A DNA stretch of 37,723 nt from Chloroflexota bacterium (GTDB taxonomy: Bacteria; Chloroflexota; Dehalococcoidia; JACPPY01): positions 1 to 37,723 of the forward strand of contig JACPPY010000089.1 in the NCBI GenBank assembly GCA_016190755.1, written 5' to 3'. A model generated the notes under the pieces. The model worked only from the letters and a program-made list of their open reading frames with translations. It was not told the origin of the DNA and searched no databases. Below are positions 8,590 to 16,957 of the stretch, piece after piece. A program made the position numbers and the translations under genes. Every line of letters starts with the position of its first letter. Position 1 is the first letter of the stretch.

Positions 8590-9501
8590 ATGAAGCGAAC
8601 TTACCTGCTGATTGTCGTGCTGGTCACACTTGTTGCCGTCGCCGCCGTAGCCTGCCGGCAGACGAGCAGCGAGAAAAAGTCCATAGTCGTCACTTACTCA
8701 CTACTGGGGTCTATCGTCAAAGAGCTGGTAGGCGATCGAGCGGATGTAGTCTTCTCCGTTCCGAATGGGTTGGACCCTCATGAGTGGGAGCCGTCGGCCA
8801 GGGATATTGAGACCCTGAACAAGGCGGACCTGGTAGTCCAGAATGGGCTTGGCCTGGAGGGCGGCATGGAAAAAACGCTGCAAGCCGCCAGGAACAAGGG
8901 AGTGAAGTTCTTCACCGCAACAGACTACATCACCGTGCGCCACGTTGGCCCGGGGGAGGGGATTCCCTCCGGAGACCCCGACCAGGCGATTGGCGCACCT
9001 GATCCGCATATGTGGATGGACCCGCTGGCCATGAAGAGCGTCGTCGCCGCCCTTGTGCCAGCGCTGAAACAAGAGCTGGGCCTGGAGGTGGATACCCAGG
9101 ACAGGGCGCTGGAGAGCCGGCTGGACTCTCTGAACAACGAGGTTGCCACCACTGTGTCCACCATACCGCAGGATAACCGCAAACTGGTGACCGGACATGA
9201 GTCCATGGGCTACTTCGCCCAGAGGTACGGTTTCAAGCTCGTCGGGGTAATCATACCCAGCCTTTCATCGCAGGCGAGCGTCTCGGCGGCAGATCTGGCG
9301 GTGCTCAAGCAGGCGATCCAGGACAACCGCGTAAAGGCGATACTCACCGAACTGGGCACCAACCCGGCGGTGGCCAAGGCCATCGGCGATGATGCGGGGG
9401 TCAAGGTAGTCGAGATTACAACACATTCGTTGCCGCCCGACGGCTCCTATTTCACCTTCATGAAAGACATAACGAGGGTCATCACCGACGCTTTGAAGTA
9501 A
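8590..9501 (+). CDS. zinc/manganese ABC transporter substrate-binding lipoprotein (ZnuA/cluster A-I)
   Basis: Start ATG 8590 follows GAGGGAAG and yields a lipoprotein signal peptide whose lipobox is AVAC with Cys22. An in-frame upstream start at 8383 lies inside the regulator gene and is rejected. The mature protein (303 aa in all) has the cluster A-I signatures: H64 in DPHEWEPS, H140 in DPHMWMDP, H203 in TGHESMGYF, and the C-terminal ITTHSLPPDGSY segment. The His-rich acidic loop common in Gram-negative ZnuA is absent, so Mn(II) is possible as well as Zn(II). It would deliver metal to the permease encoded 3 bases downstream. Confidence 0.9.
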   Translation: MKRTYLLIVVLVTLVAVAAVACRQTSSEKKSIVVTYSLLGSIVKELVGDRADVVFSVPNGLDPHEWEPSARDIETLNKADLVVQNGLGLEGGMEKTLQAARNKGVKFFTATDYITVRHVGPGEGIPSGDPDQAIGAPDPHMWMDPLAMKSVVAALVPALKQELGLEVDTQDRALESRLDSLNNEVATTVSTIPQDNRKLVTGHESMGYFAQRYGFKLVGVIIPSLSSQASVSAADLAVLKQAIQDNRVKAILTELGTNPAVAKAIGDDAGVKVVEITTHSLPPDGSYFTFMKDITRVITDALK

Positions 9502-9504
9502 GCC

Positions 9505-10356
9505 ATGGACCTATTCATCACGCCATTCTCATCAAACAGCTTTATGCTCCAGGCGCTGGTCGCCGGTGCACTAGTCTCCGTCTCTTGTGCCGTTGCCGGG
9601 ACGTTCATCGTCTTGCGCGGGCTGGCCTTCATCGGCGATGCCCTGGCCCACGGCGTACTGCCCGGCATTGCAGTGGCCATTCTGGTGGGCTTCCCAGGCA
9701 TGATCGGGGCCGCTATCGGCGCCGTATTCATGATTGGCGGCATAACGCTGATCACGCAACGGTCGCGACTGTCCTCGGATACCGCGATCGGCCTCCTGTT
9801 CATCGGCATGCTGTCCCTGGGTGTGGCGATCGTATCCCGCTCGAGCTCGTTCAGCGGCGACCTCACGCGGATACTTTTTGGCGAGATACTGGGCATCAGC
9901 ATGACCGCGATACTGATCCAGCTTGTCGCCACAGTAGTCATCGCGGCCACAGCCACCGTCTGCTCCCGGCCGTTCATGCTGCTTAGCTTCGACCCCGAGC
10001 AGGCGCAGGTAGCCGGATTCTCCGTCCGCCTGTATCACAACATCATGCTGCTAATGATTGCCGCCACTGTGGTCGTGTCCTTCCAGACGGTCGGCACATT
10101 GCTCGTCTTCGGCATGCTCATTGCACCCGCAGGAGCGGGCGCGCTACTCGCACGGCGGATACAAATTATGATGGCCTGGGCGATACTCTTCGGCGTGCTG
10201 TCGACGTATATTGGACTGCTTATCAGCTATCACTTTGACCTGGCTGCGGGCGCGGCTATTACACTAGTAACAGTGGTGATCTTCTTCGTCGTGTTCATCA
10301 TCAAGAACCTGCGCACCGGGCATGCAGGTCAGCTTGAGGGGGTGGCACATGGATAG
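9505..10356 (+). CDS. zinc/manganese ABC transporter permease (ZnuB-like)
   Basis: A 283-residue membrane protein of the ABC-3 family with about eight hydrophobic segments. It opens with LQALVAGALVSVSCAVAG and the diagnostic GTFIVLRGLAFIGDALAHG loop, and continues with SSDTAIGLLF and VSFQTVGTLLVFGMLIAPAG. It starts 3 bases after the binding-protein gene and its last codons overlap the ATPase start, so the three are one transcriptional and translational unit. The C-terminal tail after the last membrane helix is short and basic. Confidence 0.9.
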   Translation: MDLFITPFSSNSFMLQALVAGALVSVSCAVAGTFIVLRGLAFIGDALAHGVLPGIAVAILVGFPGMIGAAIGAVFMIGGITLITQRSRLSSDTAIGLLFIGMLSLGVAIVSRSSSFSGDLTRILFGEILGISMTAILIQLVATVVIAATATVCSRPFMLLSFDPEQAQVAGFSVRLYHNIMLLMIAATVVVSFQTVGTLLVFGMLIAPAGAGALLARRIQIMMAWAILFGVLSTYIGLLISYHFDLAAGAAITLVTVVIFFVVFIIKNLRTGHAGQLEGVAHG

Positions 10357-11215
10357 TCAGAGAGAGGCAACTGGACCGTTGGTATCCGAAACGGGGGCCT
10401 TTGTCCCAAGCAACGATGGCACTCCTTGCGTGCTTGCCAACCGACTTGACATCGGCTTCCCCAATGACCTGGTGGTATCAGGCATCAGCTTCGAGTTGAA
10501 GCAGGGAGAGGCTGTCGCCCTGATCGGCACCAATGGCTCGGGCAAATCAACATTGCTCAAGACGATCGTGGGCCTGCTGCCGCCGAAGGGAGGACGAGTA
10601 TCGGTATTTGGTATGCCTCCCGGCCACAATGCCCGGCGGATAGCGTACCTGGGACAGTTCCATGCCTCGGGGTTCGTACTGCCTCTGCGTGCCGTTGATG
10701 TGGTGCGCATGGGCCGGTTCCCTTTGCGCGGGCTGTTGGGGAGAATGAGCCATCAAGATGAATCGATAGTCATGTCCGCCATGCATACCATGGGTATAGA
10801 AGGCTTGGCGGAATACCCGTTGCGGTCTCTGTCCGGCGGCCAGCAACAGCGGACGTACTTAGCACAGGTACTAGCCCACCAGGCCGATCTGCTGGTGATG
10901 GATGAGCCAACGGCAGGACTGGATGCCGGTGGACGAGAGCTGTTCCTGCATGCCATGAATGATGAACTTTGTCGCGGGGCGTCCATCATCATGGCCACAC
11001 ATGACATACAGGAGGAGGCAGCCCTGTGCCAGCAGGTGATGCTCTTGGCCCGACGCGTGGTGGCGATCGGCGCACCGCAGGAGGTGCTGACTCCCGCCTC
11101 TCTGCTGGAAACGTTCGGCATCGTCATCACGGGCGAAAAGCGCGTCCACGTGCTGGAATGCAAACACGGCCACGAGGGCAGCGAGCCTTTCATCTCAGGC
11201 GGCAGGAAAATGTAG
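10349..11215 (+). CDS. zinc/manganese ABC transporter ATP-binding protein (ZnuC-like)
   Basis: ATG 10349 is chosen: GAGGGGG lies 7 bases upstream and the start overlaps the permease stop (ATGGATAG). The product (288 aa) has Walker A GTNGSGKST (60-68), signature LSGGQQQR (161-168), Walker B LLVMDEP (181-187), a D-loop and the switch His in ATHD (H218). There is an N-terminal extension of about 30 residues before the first strand compared with typical ZnuC. The C-terminal tail ends in a His/Cys-containing CKHGHEG, possibly metal related. Its stop codon directly abuts a transposase remnant, so the original 3' end or a fourth gene may have been lost. Confidence 0.9.
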   Translation: MDSQREATGPLVSETGAFVPSNDGTPCVLANRLDIGFPNDLVVSGISFELKQGEAVALIGTNGSGKSTLLKTIVGLLPPKGGRVSVFGMPPGHNARRIAYLGQFHASGFVLPLRAVDVVRMGRFPLRGLLGRMSHQDESIVMSAMHTMGIEGLAEYPLRSLSGGQQQRTYLAQVLAHQADLLVMDEPTAGLDAGGRELFLHAMNDELCRGASIIMATHDIQEEAALCQQVMLLARRVVAIGAPQEVLTPASLLETFGIVITGEKRVHVLECKHGHEGSEPFISGGRKM

Positions 11216-11823
11216 CGGGCAGCCGGCGCAGAAAAAGCAAGGCGGAACGAGGCAAGATAACCGAAGCCAGGGCATCCACCACAGAGCCGCAGGCGAGAGT
11301 GATGAGGCGGGCGGATGGGGGCTACCGGCCGGCGTACAATGTGCAATTGGCCACTGATGCCGGCAGCGGGGTCATTGTGGGAGCAGCGGTGTTAAATGAG
11401 GGTTCGGACAAAGGGGTGCAGGCGGGGACAATGGAGGACCAGGTGGCCGGCCGCTGTGGGGTACATCCCCAAGATTATCTCATAGATGGCGGATTTGCCG
11501 AGCTAGATACTATTAGTACTTTGACCAAGCGCGGGCTAACCGCTTACGCCCCCGTAAGAGAGCCTAAGTCAGCCAGCAAGACACTCTCCAGTCCGAGGGA
11601 TGGGGATAGTCCCGAAGTGACGGCGTGGCGCCGACGAATGGAAACGGAGGAAGGCAAGAGCATATACAAGTTAAGAGCAGCCACAGCGGAGTGGGCTAAC
11701 GCTCAAATACGTGGTCATGGACTAAGAAGCTTCACAGTACGTGGACTGGGCAAGGCGTTAAGCGTGGTGTTACTGGTAGTAATAGCGCACAACCTGAGCA
11801 GGTGGATAGCCCTAAGCACTTAG
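11216..11823 (+). pseudogene. 5'-truncated IS1182-like transposase remnant
   Basis: The frame reads ARASTTEPQARVMRRADG, GYRPAYNVQLATDAGSGVIV, YLIDGGFAELDTI, and later EEGKSIYKLRAATAEWANAQ plus GLRSFTVRGLGKALSVVLLV. This is the second half of the DDE domain and C-terminus of IS1182-family transposases, with one catalytic Asp in IDGGF and the Glu in AEWANA. The N-terminal half with the first Asp is missing, and there is no start codon of its own. It begins directly after the ATPase stop. No terminal inverted repeat pair could be identified. Confidence 0.8.
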
Positions 11824-12268
11824 GACCATGAACGTAGGGCTGGAGCGGTCGGCACACACCAGCCATTTGGCCATAAAGTGACGGCAGGAGGGTACCGACG
11901 GGGCTAAACAGAGGGACTTAACCCTCCCAGATGGCGCTGTCGCACCGCTATAACCGCCCTACACCCATCGAAAAGAGATAACTTCACAAGCTCAGAGGGT
12001 GCCCCGATCGGGCATCCAGGTAGCCGAGAGACCTGGATGGCCGGGTCAAGCCCGACCATGACAACTAAGCGGCAGGCATTTTCTTCCTTCGTGGCGCCCA
12101 TTCAAGTCCGCAATGATGAATCTTAACCTTTCACTCCAGCTTTACAAAAACTGACCCAGACCCGGCATGTTTAGCCGAGTGCGGACGCCGTAAGGTAAAT
12201 CCTTTTAAGGAGGCGTTAAGGTTGTTCCTTTACAATGCAATGTCTAGTTTGCAATAGGAGAGCATCTC
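11824..12268. other. intergenic region with palindromic repeat
   Basis: No gene seen. It holds the palindromic repeat at 12001-12065 and a possible -10-like TACAAT (12231-12236) 33 bases before the methyltransferase start, without a convincing -35 partner. Confidence 0.4.
12001..12065. repeat. palindromic intergenic repeat (MVGLDPAIQ-type)
   Basis: The segment holds GCCC-CGATC-GGGC, then CATCCAGGT (12013-12021) pairing with ACCTGGATG (12031-12039), then GGCCGGGTCAAGCCCGACCA. I recognise this arrangement from palindromic repeats that give spurious proteins containing VGLDPAIQ on the minus strand. It is probably a non-coding mobile or palindromic element. Confidence 0.5.
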
Positions 12269-12907
12269 ATGATCGATGCCAAGAGAACAGCCGAAGTCAA
12301 GGCCATCTGGGACAGGAACGCCCTCCTCTACAACATCATGAGCACGCTCATGGAAGGGAAGAGGGCTCGAACCTGGCACACCAAGCTTTGGGGCAATGTG
12401 GGAGGGCGTCGTGTGCTGGAGGTCGGCGTGGGCACAGGCCGGAGTTTCCAGTATTACCCGCCCGGCTCGGACATGACAGCCATAGACTTGAGCGCCAAGA
12501 TGCTGTCGAAGGCCAAACAAAATGCCAAGCGGGCTGGTGTTTCCGTGGACTTGAGGCAGATGGATGTTCAGGACCTGGGATTTCCTGAAAACAGCTTCGA
12601 CAATGTGGTGGCCGCCTGTACTTTCTGTTCCGTACCCGACCCCGTGCAGGGGCTGCAAGAAGTCCGCCGGGTGTTGAAGCCTGAAGGCAAAGCCGTGCTA
12701 CTGGAACACATGCGCCATGATAACCGGTTCTTGGGAAAGCTTATGGACATCGCCAGCATATTCACCGTCAGGTTCATGGGCCCGGCGCTCAACCGGCGCA
12801 CATTAGAGAACATACGCAAGGCAGGCTTCGAAATCGAGACCGTCGAGGACCTCTTTTTGGGCGGAATACTCAAGCTTATCGTGGCGACTCCACGGAAACA
12901 AGAGTAA
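12269..12907 (+). CDS. class I SAM-dependent methyltransferase (UbiE/PmtA-like)
   Basis: TAGGAG (12255-12260) lies 8 bases before ATG 12269. The 212-residue product has motif I VLEVGVGTGRSF, a motif II acidic residue in MTAIDLSAKML, motif post-II QMDVQDLGFPENSFDNV and motif III RRVLKPEGKAVLLEH. The C-terminal part after LLEHMRHDN, with a hydrophobic FTVRFMGPALNRRTLENI segment, resembles bacterial phosphatidylethanolamine N-methyltransferases and UbiE-like quinone or menaquinone methyltransferases. The substrate cannot be assigned. The gene stands alone between two non-coding regions. Confidence 0.85.
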   Translation: MIDAKRTAEVKAIWDRNALLYNIMSTLMEGKRARTWHTKLWGNVGGRRVLEVGVGTGRSFQYYPPGSDMTAIDLSAKMLSKAKQNAKRAGVSVDLRQMDVQDLGFPENSFDNVVAACTFCSVPDPVQGLQEVRRVLKPEGKAVLLEHMRHDNRFLGKLMDIASIFTVRFMGPALNRRTLENIRKAGFEIETVEDLFLGGILKLIVATPRKQE

Positions 12908-12972
12908 TACCAAAGGACGAAGGGGCCGTAAACAGCACATACCAACGCCCCTCTGGCACCAGCTACTGTCAG

Positions 12973-13020
12973 TCATTGCGGGTAGTCCCGATTACCATCG
13001 GGACGACGCGGCAATCTCAG
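12973..13020. repeat. dispersed palindromic repeat, copy 2
   Basis: TCATTGCG at one end and GCAATCTCAG at the other flank a perfect internal hairpin, GTCCCGAT (12985-12992) and ATCGGGAC (12997-13004). It is a better preserved version of the element at 5621-5667. The rest of the gene-free interval 12908-13224 shows only further GC-rich short inverted repeats. Confidence 0.5.
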
Positions 13021-13224
13021 TTATCACCCGATGTGACGCGATAGGTTGTGCGTTTACCGGCCGGGGCAAGTACCTAAACACCCCGGGCCGCCGAGTATGG
13101 TTCGCGGCTTCTTTATCATCATTTGGTATTAGCAGGAGGAGTCACTGAAAACAGGAGCTGGACCAATGGAGAACCGCACGAGATTATTGCTTCCGACCTT
13201 GTTGTTGCGGCGGTACCGTCCAGC

Positions 13225-14103
13225 CTACAGGTCCTGGTCAAGCTCCAATCCAAATAAATCTATGATAGCTTCTTCGACCTCGCCCACCGAAGCGCCCCAG
13301 GGCACAAAGGCCGCATTTCCTTCAATCTGATGTCCTTCATCGACCACACAACACCTGCACAGACAGGCCTCGGGAACAGCCTGAATCATGTTCTTCGGGC
13401 ACAGGTCCATAAATGCAGGCACCCCTCCGTAGAGAGAGGCGAATATATTCCTCGACAGATCGCACCCCACGAGGGTTATCTCGTTCAAAGGCGCTTTCAA
13501 CACGGGTGACTGGTCCAAGTACAGGGCATTGTCTTCACTTTCCAGAGAGGAGAGGCTCGAGGCATAGCAGGGGAACACGACGTATCTTGTATTTCTGGCG
13601 CGAGCCAGCTCGTTCAGGTTCAGTATCCTGGGGACGATCCGCAAGGGTTTCCTTATCCTGCCCGTGTCCAGGGCAGCTTCCGCCAACTGCACTATTTTGG
13701 GCGGATCGGGGGGCACCACATCAAAAACCACGAGCGGCGTGGTTTTTTCCTCGTGGACAAAGGATACGTGTTCGAACCTGCCCTTCACCACTAGAGCGTC
13801 CTTTCCCATGTCTTCGGCTATCCTTACCATGACGCTGGGGTTCTGCACGTCCACCTCCGGCTTCTCCACGAACGCCGTGTCCTCTGGCATCGACAGTACC
13901 TCTATCCTCGAGATTGGTTGGAGCAGACCGTCTCCTCTGGCCCTGCGTATTCGAACGACCGCCCAATCCGGGCCGTTATTGAGCACCATGTAGTTAGTAT
14001 TTATGTAAGCCGACTTGCCCACGGCCTCGGCCAGTATGTTTTCCTTTGTTATGGGGAAGGAAACCCTTTTCAGGCTCACTTCGCGACAGTGTCTCGGTAT
14101 CAT
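13225..14103 (-). CDS. conserved-looking protein of unknown function coupled to nadA
   Basis: A 292-residue soluble protein that I do not recognise. ATG 14103 overlaps the nadA stop (ATGA), so translation is coupled to nadA. The N-terminal third reads like a beta-rich region (SAYINTNYMVLNNGPDWAVV). A central VVFDVVPPDPPKI segment is followed by LVGCDLSRNIF. The C-terminal part is Cys-rich (DLCPKNMIQ..., then ACLCRCCVVDEGHQIEG), which suggests a bound metal or Fe-S cluster. The context implies a role in NAD synthesis or in handling cytosolic Fe-S or quinolinate, but no enzyme motif supports a named reaction. NadB and NadC are not nearby, so a replacement for one of them is conceivable but unsupported. 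Confidence 0.75.
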   Translation of the reverse strand: MIPRHCREVSLKRVSFPITKENILAEAVGKSAYINTNYMVLNNGPDWAVVRIRRARGDGLLQPISRIEVLSMPEDTAFVEKPEVDVQNPSVMVRIAEDMGKDALVVKGRFEHVSFVHEEKTTPLVVFDVVPPDPPKIVQLAEAALDTGRIRKPLRIVPRILNLNELARARNTRYVVFPCYASSLSSLESEDNALYLDQSPVLKAPLNEITLVGCDLSRNIFASLYGGVPAFMDLCPKNMIQAVPEACLCRCCVVDEGHQIEGNAAFVPWGASVGEVEEAIIDLFGLELDQDL

Positions 14104-15080
14104 CGCTCATCCCCCGTTAATGACTCTGCTCGGCCCACTTCCAGCATCCTTTCGATAGGCCGCCTCGCTCCCTCCAGGACCTCGGGCTGCAGGTTGACCG
14201 CTGGTTCCAACGTTTCCAGGGCCTGGAGAACATTCTCCAGCTTTACCCTCTTCTGAGTCCTGCAGTATGCCTTCTCGATGCCATAGAACTCTTTGTCCGG
14301 ATTATACTCGATCATGCGGTTGACCACTTCCAGCTCGGTTGCCACTATGAACTCCCGGTCCTGGGAGGCTGCCGCATGCATCATCATGCCATCGGTTGAG
14401 AGCACCATTGCAGCCAGATCGACTACCTCCGGCCTGCACTCCGGATGCACGATAACCGTAGCCCGGGGGTGGTCGTGTATCAAGTCGAGCACGTCCGTCT
14501 TCCGTATCATGTGGTGCACAGCGCAGAAGCCATGCCACGATATTATGGTCTTATCTGGCACGAGCCTACTGACATACGAGGCAAGGTTTGCATCCGGCAC
14601 AAGTATTATTTCTCCAGCCTCCAGAGACTGGGTTATCCTGACCGCATTCGCCGAGGCGCAACAGATGTCCATCTCGCATTTGCATTCGGGCGATGTATTG
14701 ACGTAGCCGACCACGCTTGCGTTCGGATGCGCCTGCTTCAGCATCCTCAGGTCCTCGGGTGTGATCATCGTCGCCAGAGGACACCTTGCCCAGGCATTGG
14801 CATAGATGACAGTCTTGTCCGGAGCCAGTATCTTCGCTGTTTCGACCATGAAGTCAGGCCCGCAGAAGACGATAATGGGCTGCTCTGCGTCCCGTGCAAC
14901 CATGGATAGGGAGAGGGTGTCCCCGATGTAGTCAGCTACAAACTGAATTTCCGGGCTCTGGTAGTTGTGTGCGAGGACGAGCGCATGCCTCTTCCCTTTC
15001 AACTCGAGGATCCTCTCCACCACCTTCAGTTCCGGCAGGCGATCATCCAGTAATTCTGTATCTATTCCCAGGTCACTCAT
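14100..15080 (-). CDS. nadA: quinolinate synthase
   Basis: A 326-residue quinolinate synthase. It condenses iminoaspartate with dihydroxyacetone phosphate to quinolinate in de novo NAD synthesis, using a [4Fe-4S] cluster. The triplicated-domain landmarks are HNYQSPEIQFVADYIGDTL, CGPDFMVETAKIL, ISWHGFCAVHH, VHPECRPEV and EFYGIEKAYCRTQKR. The three cluster cysteines are most likely C100 (ARCPLATM), C186 (HGFC) and C273 (AYC). An unusual extra cluster CKCEMDICC occurs at 133-141, where relatives usually have few cysteines. The gene is the middle one of three minus-strand genes: a Gly/Cys-rich protein lies 92 bases upstream and the unknown protein overlaps its end. Confidence 0.95.
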   Translation of the reverse strand: MSDLGIDTELLDDRLPELKVVERILELKGKRHALVLAHNYQSPEIQFVADYIGDTLSLSMVARDAEQPIIVFCGPDFMVETAKILAPDKTVIYANAWARCPLATMITPEDLRMLKQAHPNASVVGYVNTSPECKCEMDICCASANAVRITQSLEAGEIILVPDANLASYVSRLVPDKTIISWHGFCAVHHMIRKTDVLDLIHDHPRATVIVHPECRPEVVDLAAMVLSTDGMMMHAAASQDREFIVATELEVVNRMIEYNPDKEFYGIEKAYCRTQKRVKLENVLQALETLEPAVNLQPEVLEGARRPIERMLEVGRAESLTGDER

Positions 15081-15172
15081 ATGGTACTGTCCTTCATAAG
15101 ATTGTCGTGGGTGGCCTGCCCGACAGACGGCTTACCATCGGTGGGAAGAAGTGAAGTGGTTGGAGTAAGGGT

Positions 15173-15610
15173 TCAGCAGCCGGAGCCTCTTTGAGGACTT
15201 TGTCCGGGCGGGGGTGCCGGGTCCAGCCCCTCCAGGACTATTTTCTTTATGACGAGCCCCTTCAGCGTGACAAAGAGCGGGTTTTTGCTCTGCTTTGCTT
15301 TTTCGAAGACCTGTTTGGACAAATAGACCGGGATGCCGGCCTGGGTGTCGACTCTTACGAAGTTCTCGCCAGGTGTTCCACCGTCGACCAGCACGGCATT
15401 GGTGTATGGAGCATAGCTTTGGGAACCGCTTTCGCCGCACCCGCCACCGCCACCGCAGCCACCTCCGCCACAGCCTTCACCACTTGACTCCTCGCCTGGC
15501 CTGAAGCCAAAGTTGACAAGGACCAGCGGGTACTTCAACCCTCTGGACTTTATGAATTTCAGCGCCTTCTCTGAGAACTGGATATCAACTTCCGCTCCAG
15601 ATGCTGCCAT
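15173..15610 (-). CDS. small Gly/Cys-rich protein upstream of nadA (possibly HesB/IscA-like fold)
   Basis: ATG 15610 is preceded by GGAAGGAGAG. The 145-residue product begins VDIQFSEKALKFIKSRG, like the first helix of HesB/IscA (A-type Fe-S carrier) proteins. A Gly/Cys segment follows (GEGCGGGGCGGGGGCGESG, residues about 45-63) and then a beta-rich C-terminus (VYLSKQVFEKAKQ, VTLKGLVIKKIVLEGL) ending in a lone Cys. Family membership is not certain. Given the NadA [4Fe-4S] cluster encoded next, a role in binding or delivering Fe-S or metal is an attractive inference. A selenium- or copper-binding peptide is an alternative. Confidence 0.7.
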   Translation of the reverse strand: MAASGAEVDIQFSEKALKFIKSRGLKYPLVLVNFGFRPGEESSGEGCGGGGCGGGGGCGESGSQSYAPYTNAVLVDGGTPGENFVRVDTQAGIPVYLSKQVFEKAKQSKNPLFVTLKGLVIKKIVLEGLDPAPPPGQSPQRGSGC

Positions 15611-16171
15611 TCGCCTCTCCTTCCTATCGTCGATCTTTGGACAAAACCTCTTGGCACGTTACCGCCTCTCGGCTACCGGAAAACCTGAGCTACGCAAGGA
15701 ACGCTGTACAGCAAGTTGCAAAATGGCGCCGTCCCCTTAACAAGCACGAAGTATGATGTCCTTTGTTTAAGATAGGGTGATAACAAGCTAAGAGTTAAAT
15801 GAGACTGATGACATCACGACTTCAGACGGCATCCGTAACATTACTTATTCCACACTAGTGTGTCTACGTAGCCCGGAAGCGACGTTGCTAGCAATTGCTT
15901 AGATCACTACCCGGCCAGCTCATTGCTCAGGCGTTGGCTTCCAGGCTAGGGATTCTACAGTGCCTTGCTGCGCGATGCCCCTTCGACGCACTTCTCGGCT
16001 TATGGTGGTTAAAGGTACGTTTGGTTAGTTGAGCATGAAACAAGTCAGGGATAGGATGAGTGTAAGTCCCGTGCGTCACGGGCTCGGACCCGTGTTCTGA
16101 CCATGGCCGGAAGGAGGTTTAGGGAAGGGTTGGTACTGGTCTGATCAGGTGAATTCGAAAAAGGAGGATAC
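15611..16171. other. gene-free stretch with possible structured RNA
   Basis: No protein gene recognised. Between about 16,040 and 16,110 lies a stretch containing GAGTGTAAGTCCC, with a tight hairpin CCCGTG-CGT-CACGGG (16068-16082), then CTCGGACCCGTG. This faintly recalls domain I of bacterial group II introns, but no intron-encoded protein or domain V was found. The wbqC-like gene has its ribosome site at the 3' end of this stretch. Confidence 0.35.
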
Positions 16172-16921
16172 TTGAGGCAAAAGATGAAGATAGTAACCAT
16201 GCACCAACCTAATTATCTGCCCTGGATCGGCCTCTTCAGCAAAATAAGCCTGGCGGATTGTCTCCTCATATATGACGACGCACAGTATGAGAAGAACTGC
16301 GTGATCAACAGGAACAAGATAAGGACTGACAAAGGCTCTGAGTACTTGACAATACCGGTAGGCAGATGTCCCACCGAAACACGAATCTCAGACGTTAACC
16401 TGCCGCAAAACCAGGAATGGAAGCAACACCATTGGCGCAGGATCCACGATAACTACGTTAAGACTCCTTTCTTCAACGATTATGCAGGTTTCTTCGAAGA
16501 CTTGTATCGAGAAGACCTCCACTGCCTCTGCGACCTGAACGAGAAAATACTCTCGTACCTGCTGTGGTGTTTCAAAATAAACGTTGAGGTAATCAAAACG
16601 AGCCGGTTGAACCTGGGTTCATGTCTACAGAAGACCGATTTGATGATAGCTTATCTGAAGAGAGCTGACGCTGACGTATACCTGTCTGGCCCAAGCGGCA
16701 AGAGTTACCTGGAGATAGAGAAATTCCCGGAGAACAACATCGCTTTGAGGTTCTTCAAGTTCCAACATCCGGTTTACCGCCAGAGGTATATTGGTTTTGA
16801 GCCAAACATGTCTGCTATAGATCTGCTTTTCAACATGGGTCCCCAATCAGGCGAGGTAATAAGAAGTTCAGCGAGTATGGAGGATTGCGAGTATGGGAGG
16901 TCAGTCGCGCTTGTCAGGTGA
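16172..16921 (+). CDS. WbqC-like family protein
   Basis: The N-terminus MHQPNYLPWIGLFSKISLAD, followed by LIYDDAQYEKN and NRNKIRTDKGSEYLTIPV, is diagnostic of the WbqC-like family found in O-antigen and surface-polysaccharide loci, where it is thought to act in sugar modification. The catalytic role is not established. The C-terminal DVYLSGPSGKSYLEIEKF and FEPNMSAIDLLFNMGP complete the family pattern, and length is normal (about 245). AGGAGG (16162-16167) lies 4 bases before TTG 16172 and 16 before ATG 16184. The next gene has the same 4-base spacing, so TTG is preferred. It is followed 36 bases later by a DUF354 gene, probably as one operon. Confidence 0.85.
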   Translation: MRQKMKIVTMHQPNYLPWIGLFSKISLADCLLIYDDAQYEKNCVINRNKIRTDKGSEYLTIPVGRCPTETRISDVNLPQNQEWKQHHWRRIHDNYVKTPFFNDYAGFFEDLYREDLHCLCDLNEKILSYLLWCFKINVEVIKTSRLNLGSCLQKTDLMIAYLKRADADVYLSGPSGKSYLEIEKFPENNIALRFFKFQHPVYRQRYIGFEPNMSAIDLLFNMGPQSGEVIRSSASMEDCEYGRSVALVR

Positions 16922-16957
16922 GGAAACAGAGAGAAGACATAGCTTTGAGGAGGCCAG

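Noticed and set aside
9447-10038. Long antisense frames across the permease gene
   Set aside because: Shadows of a GC-rich membrane-protein gene; the plus-strand product is unambiguous.
11904-12101. 65-codon minus-strand protein containing VGLDPAIQ
   Set aside because: This is a typical spurious translation of a palindromic intergenic repeat.
15173-15610. Firm assignment of the Gly/Cys-rich protein as IscA/HesB
   Set aside because: Only the first helix and a Cys-rich loop resemble the family, and the three canonical cysteines cannot be placed. Left as a possibility.
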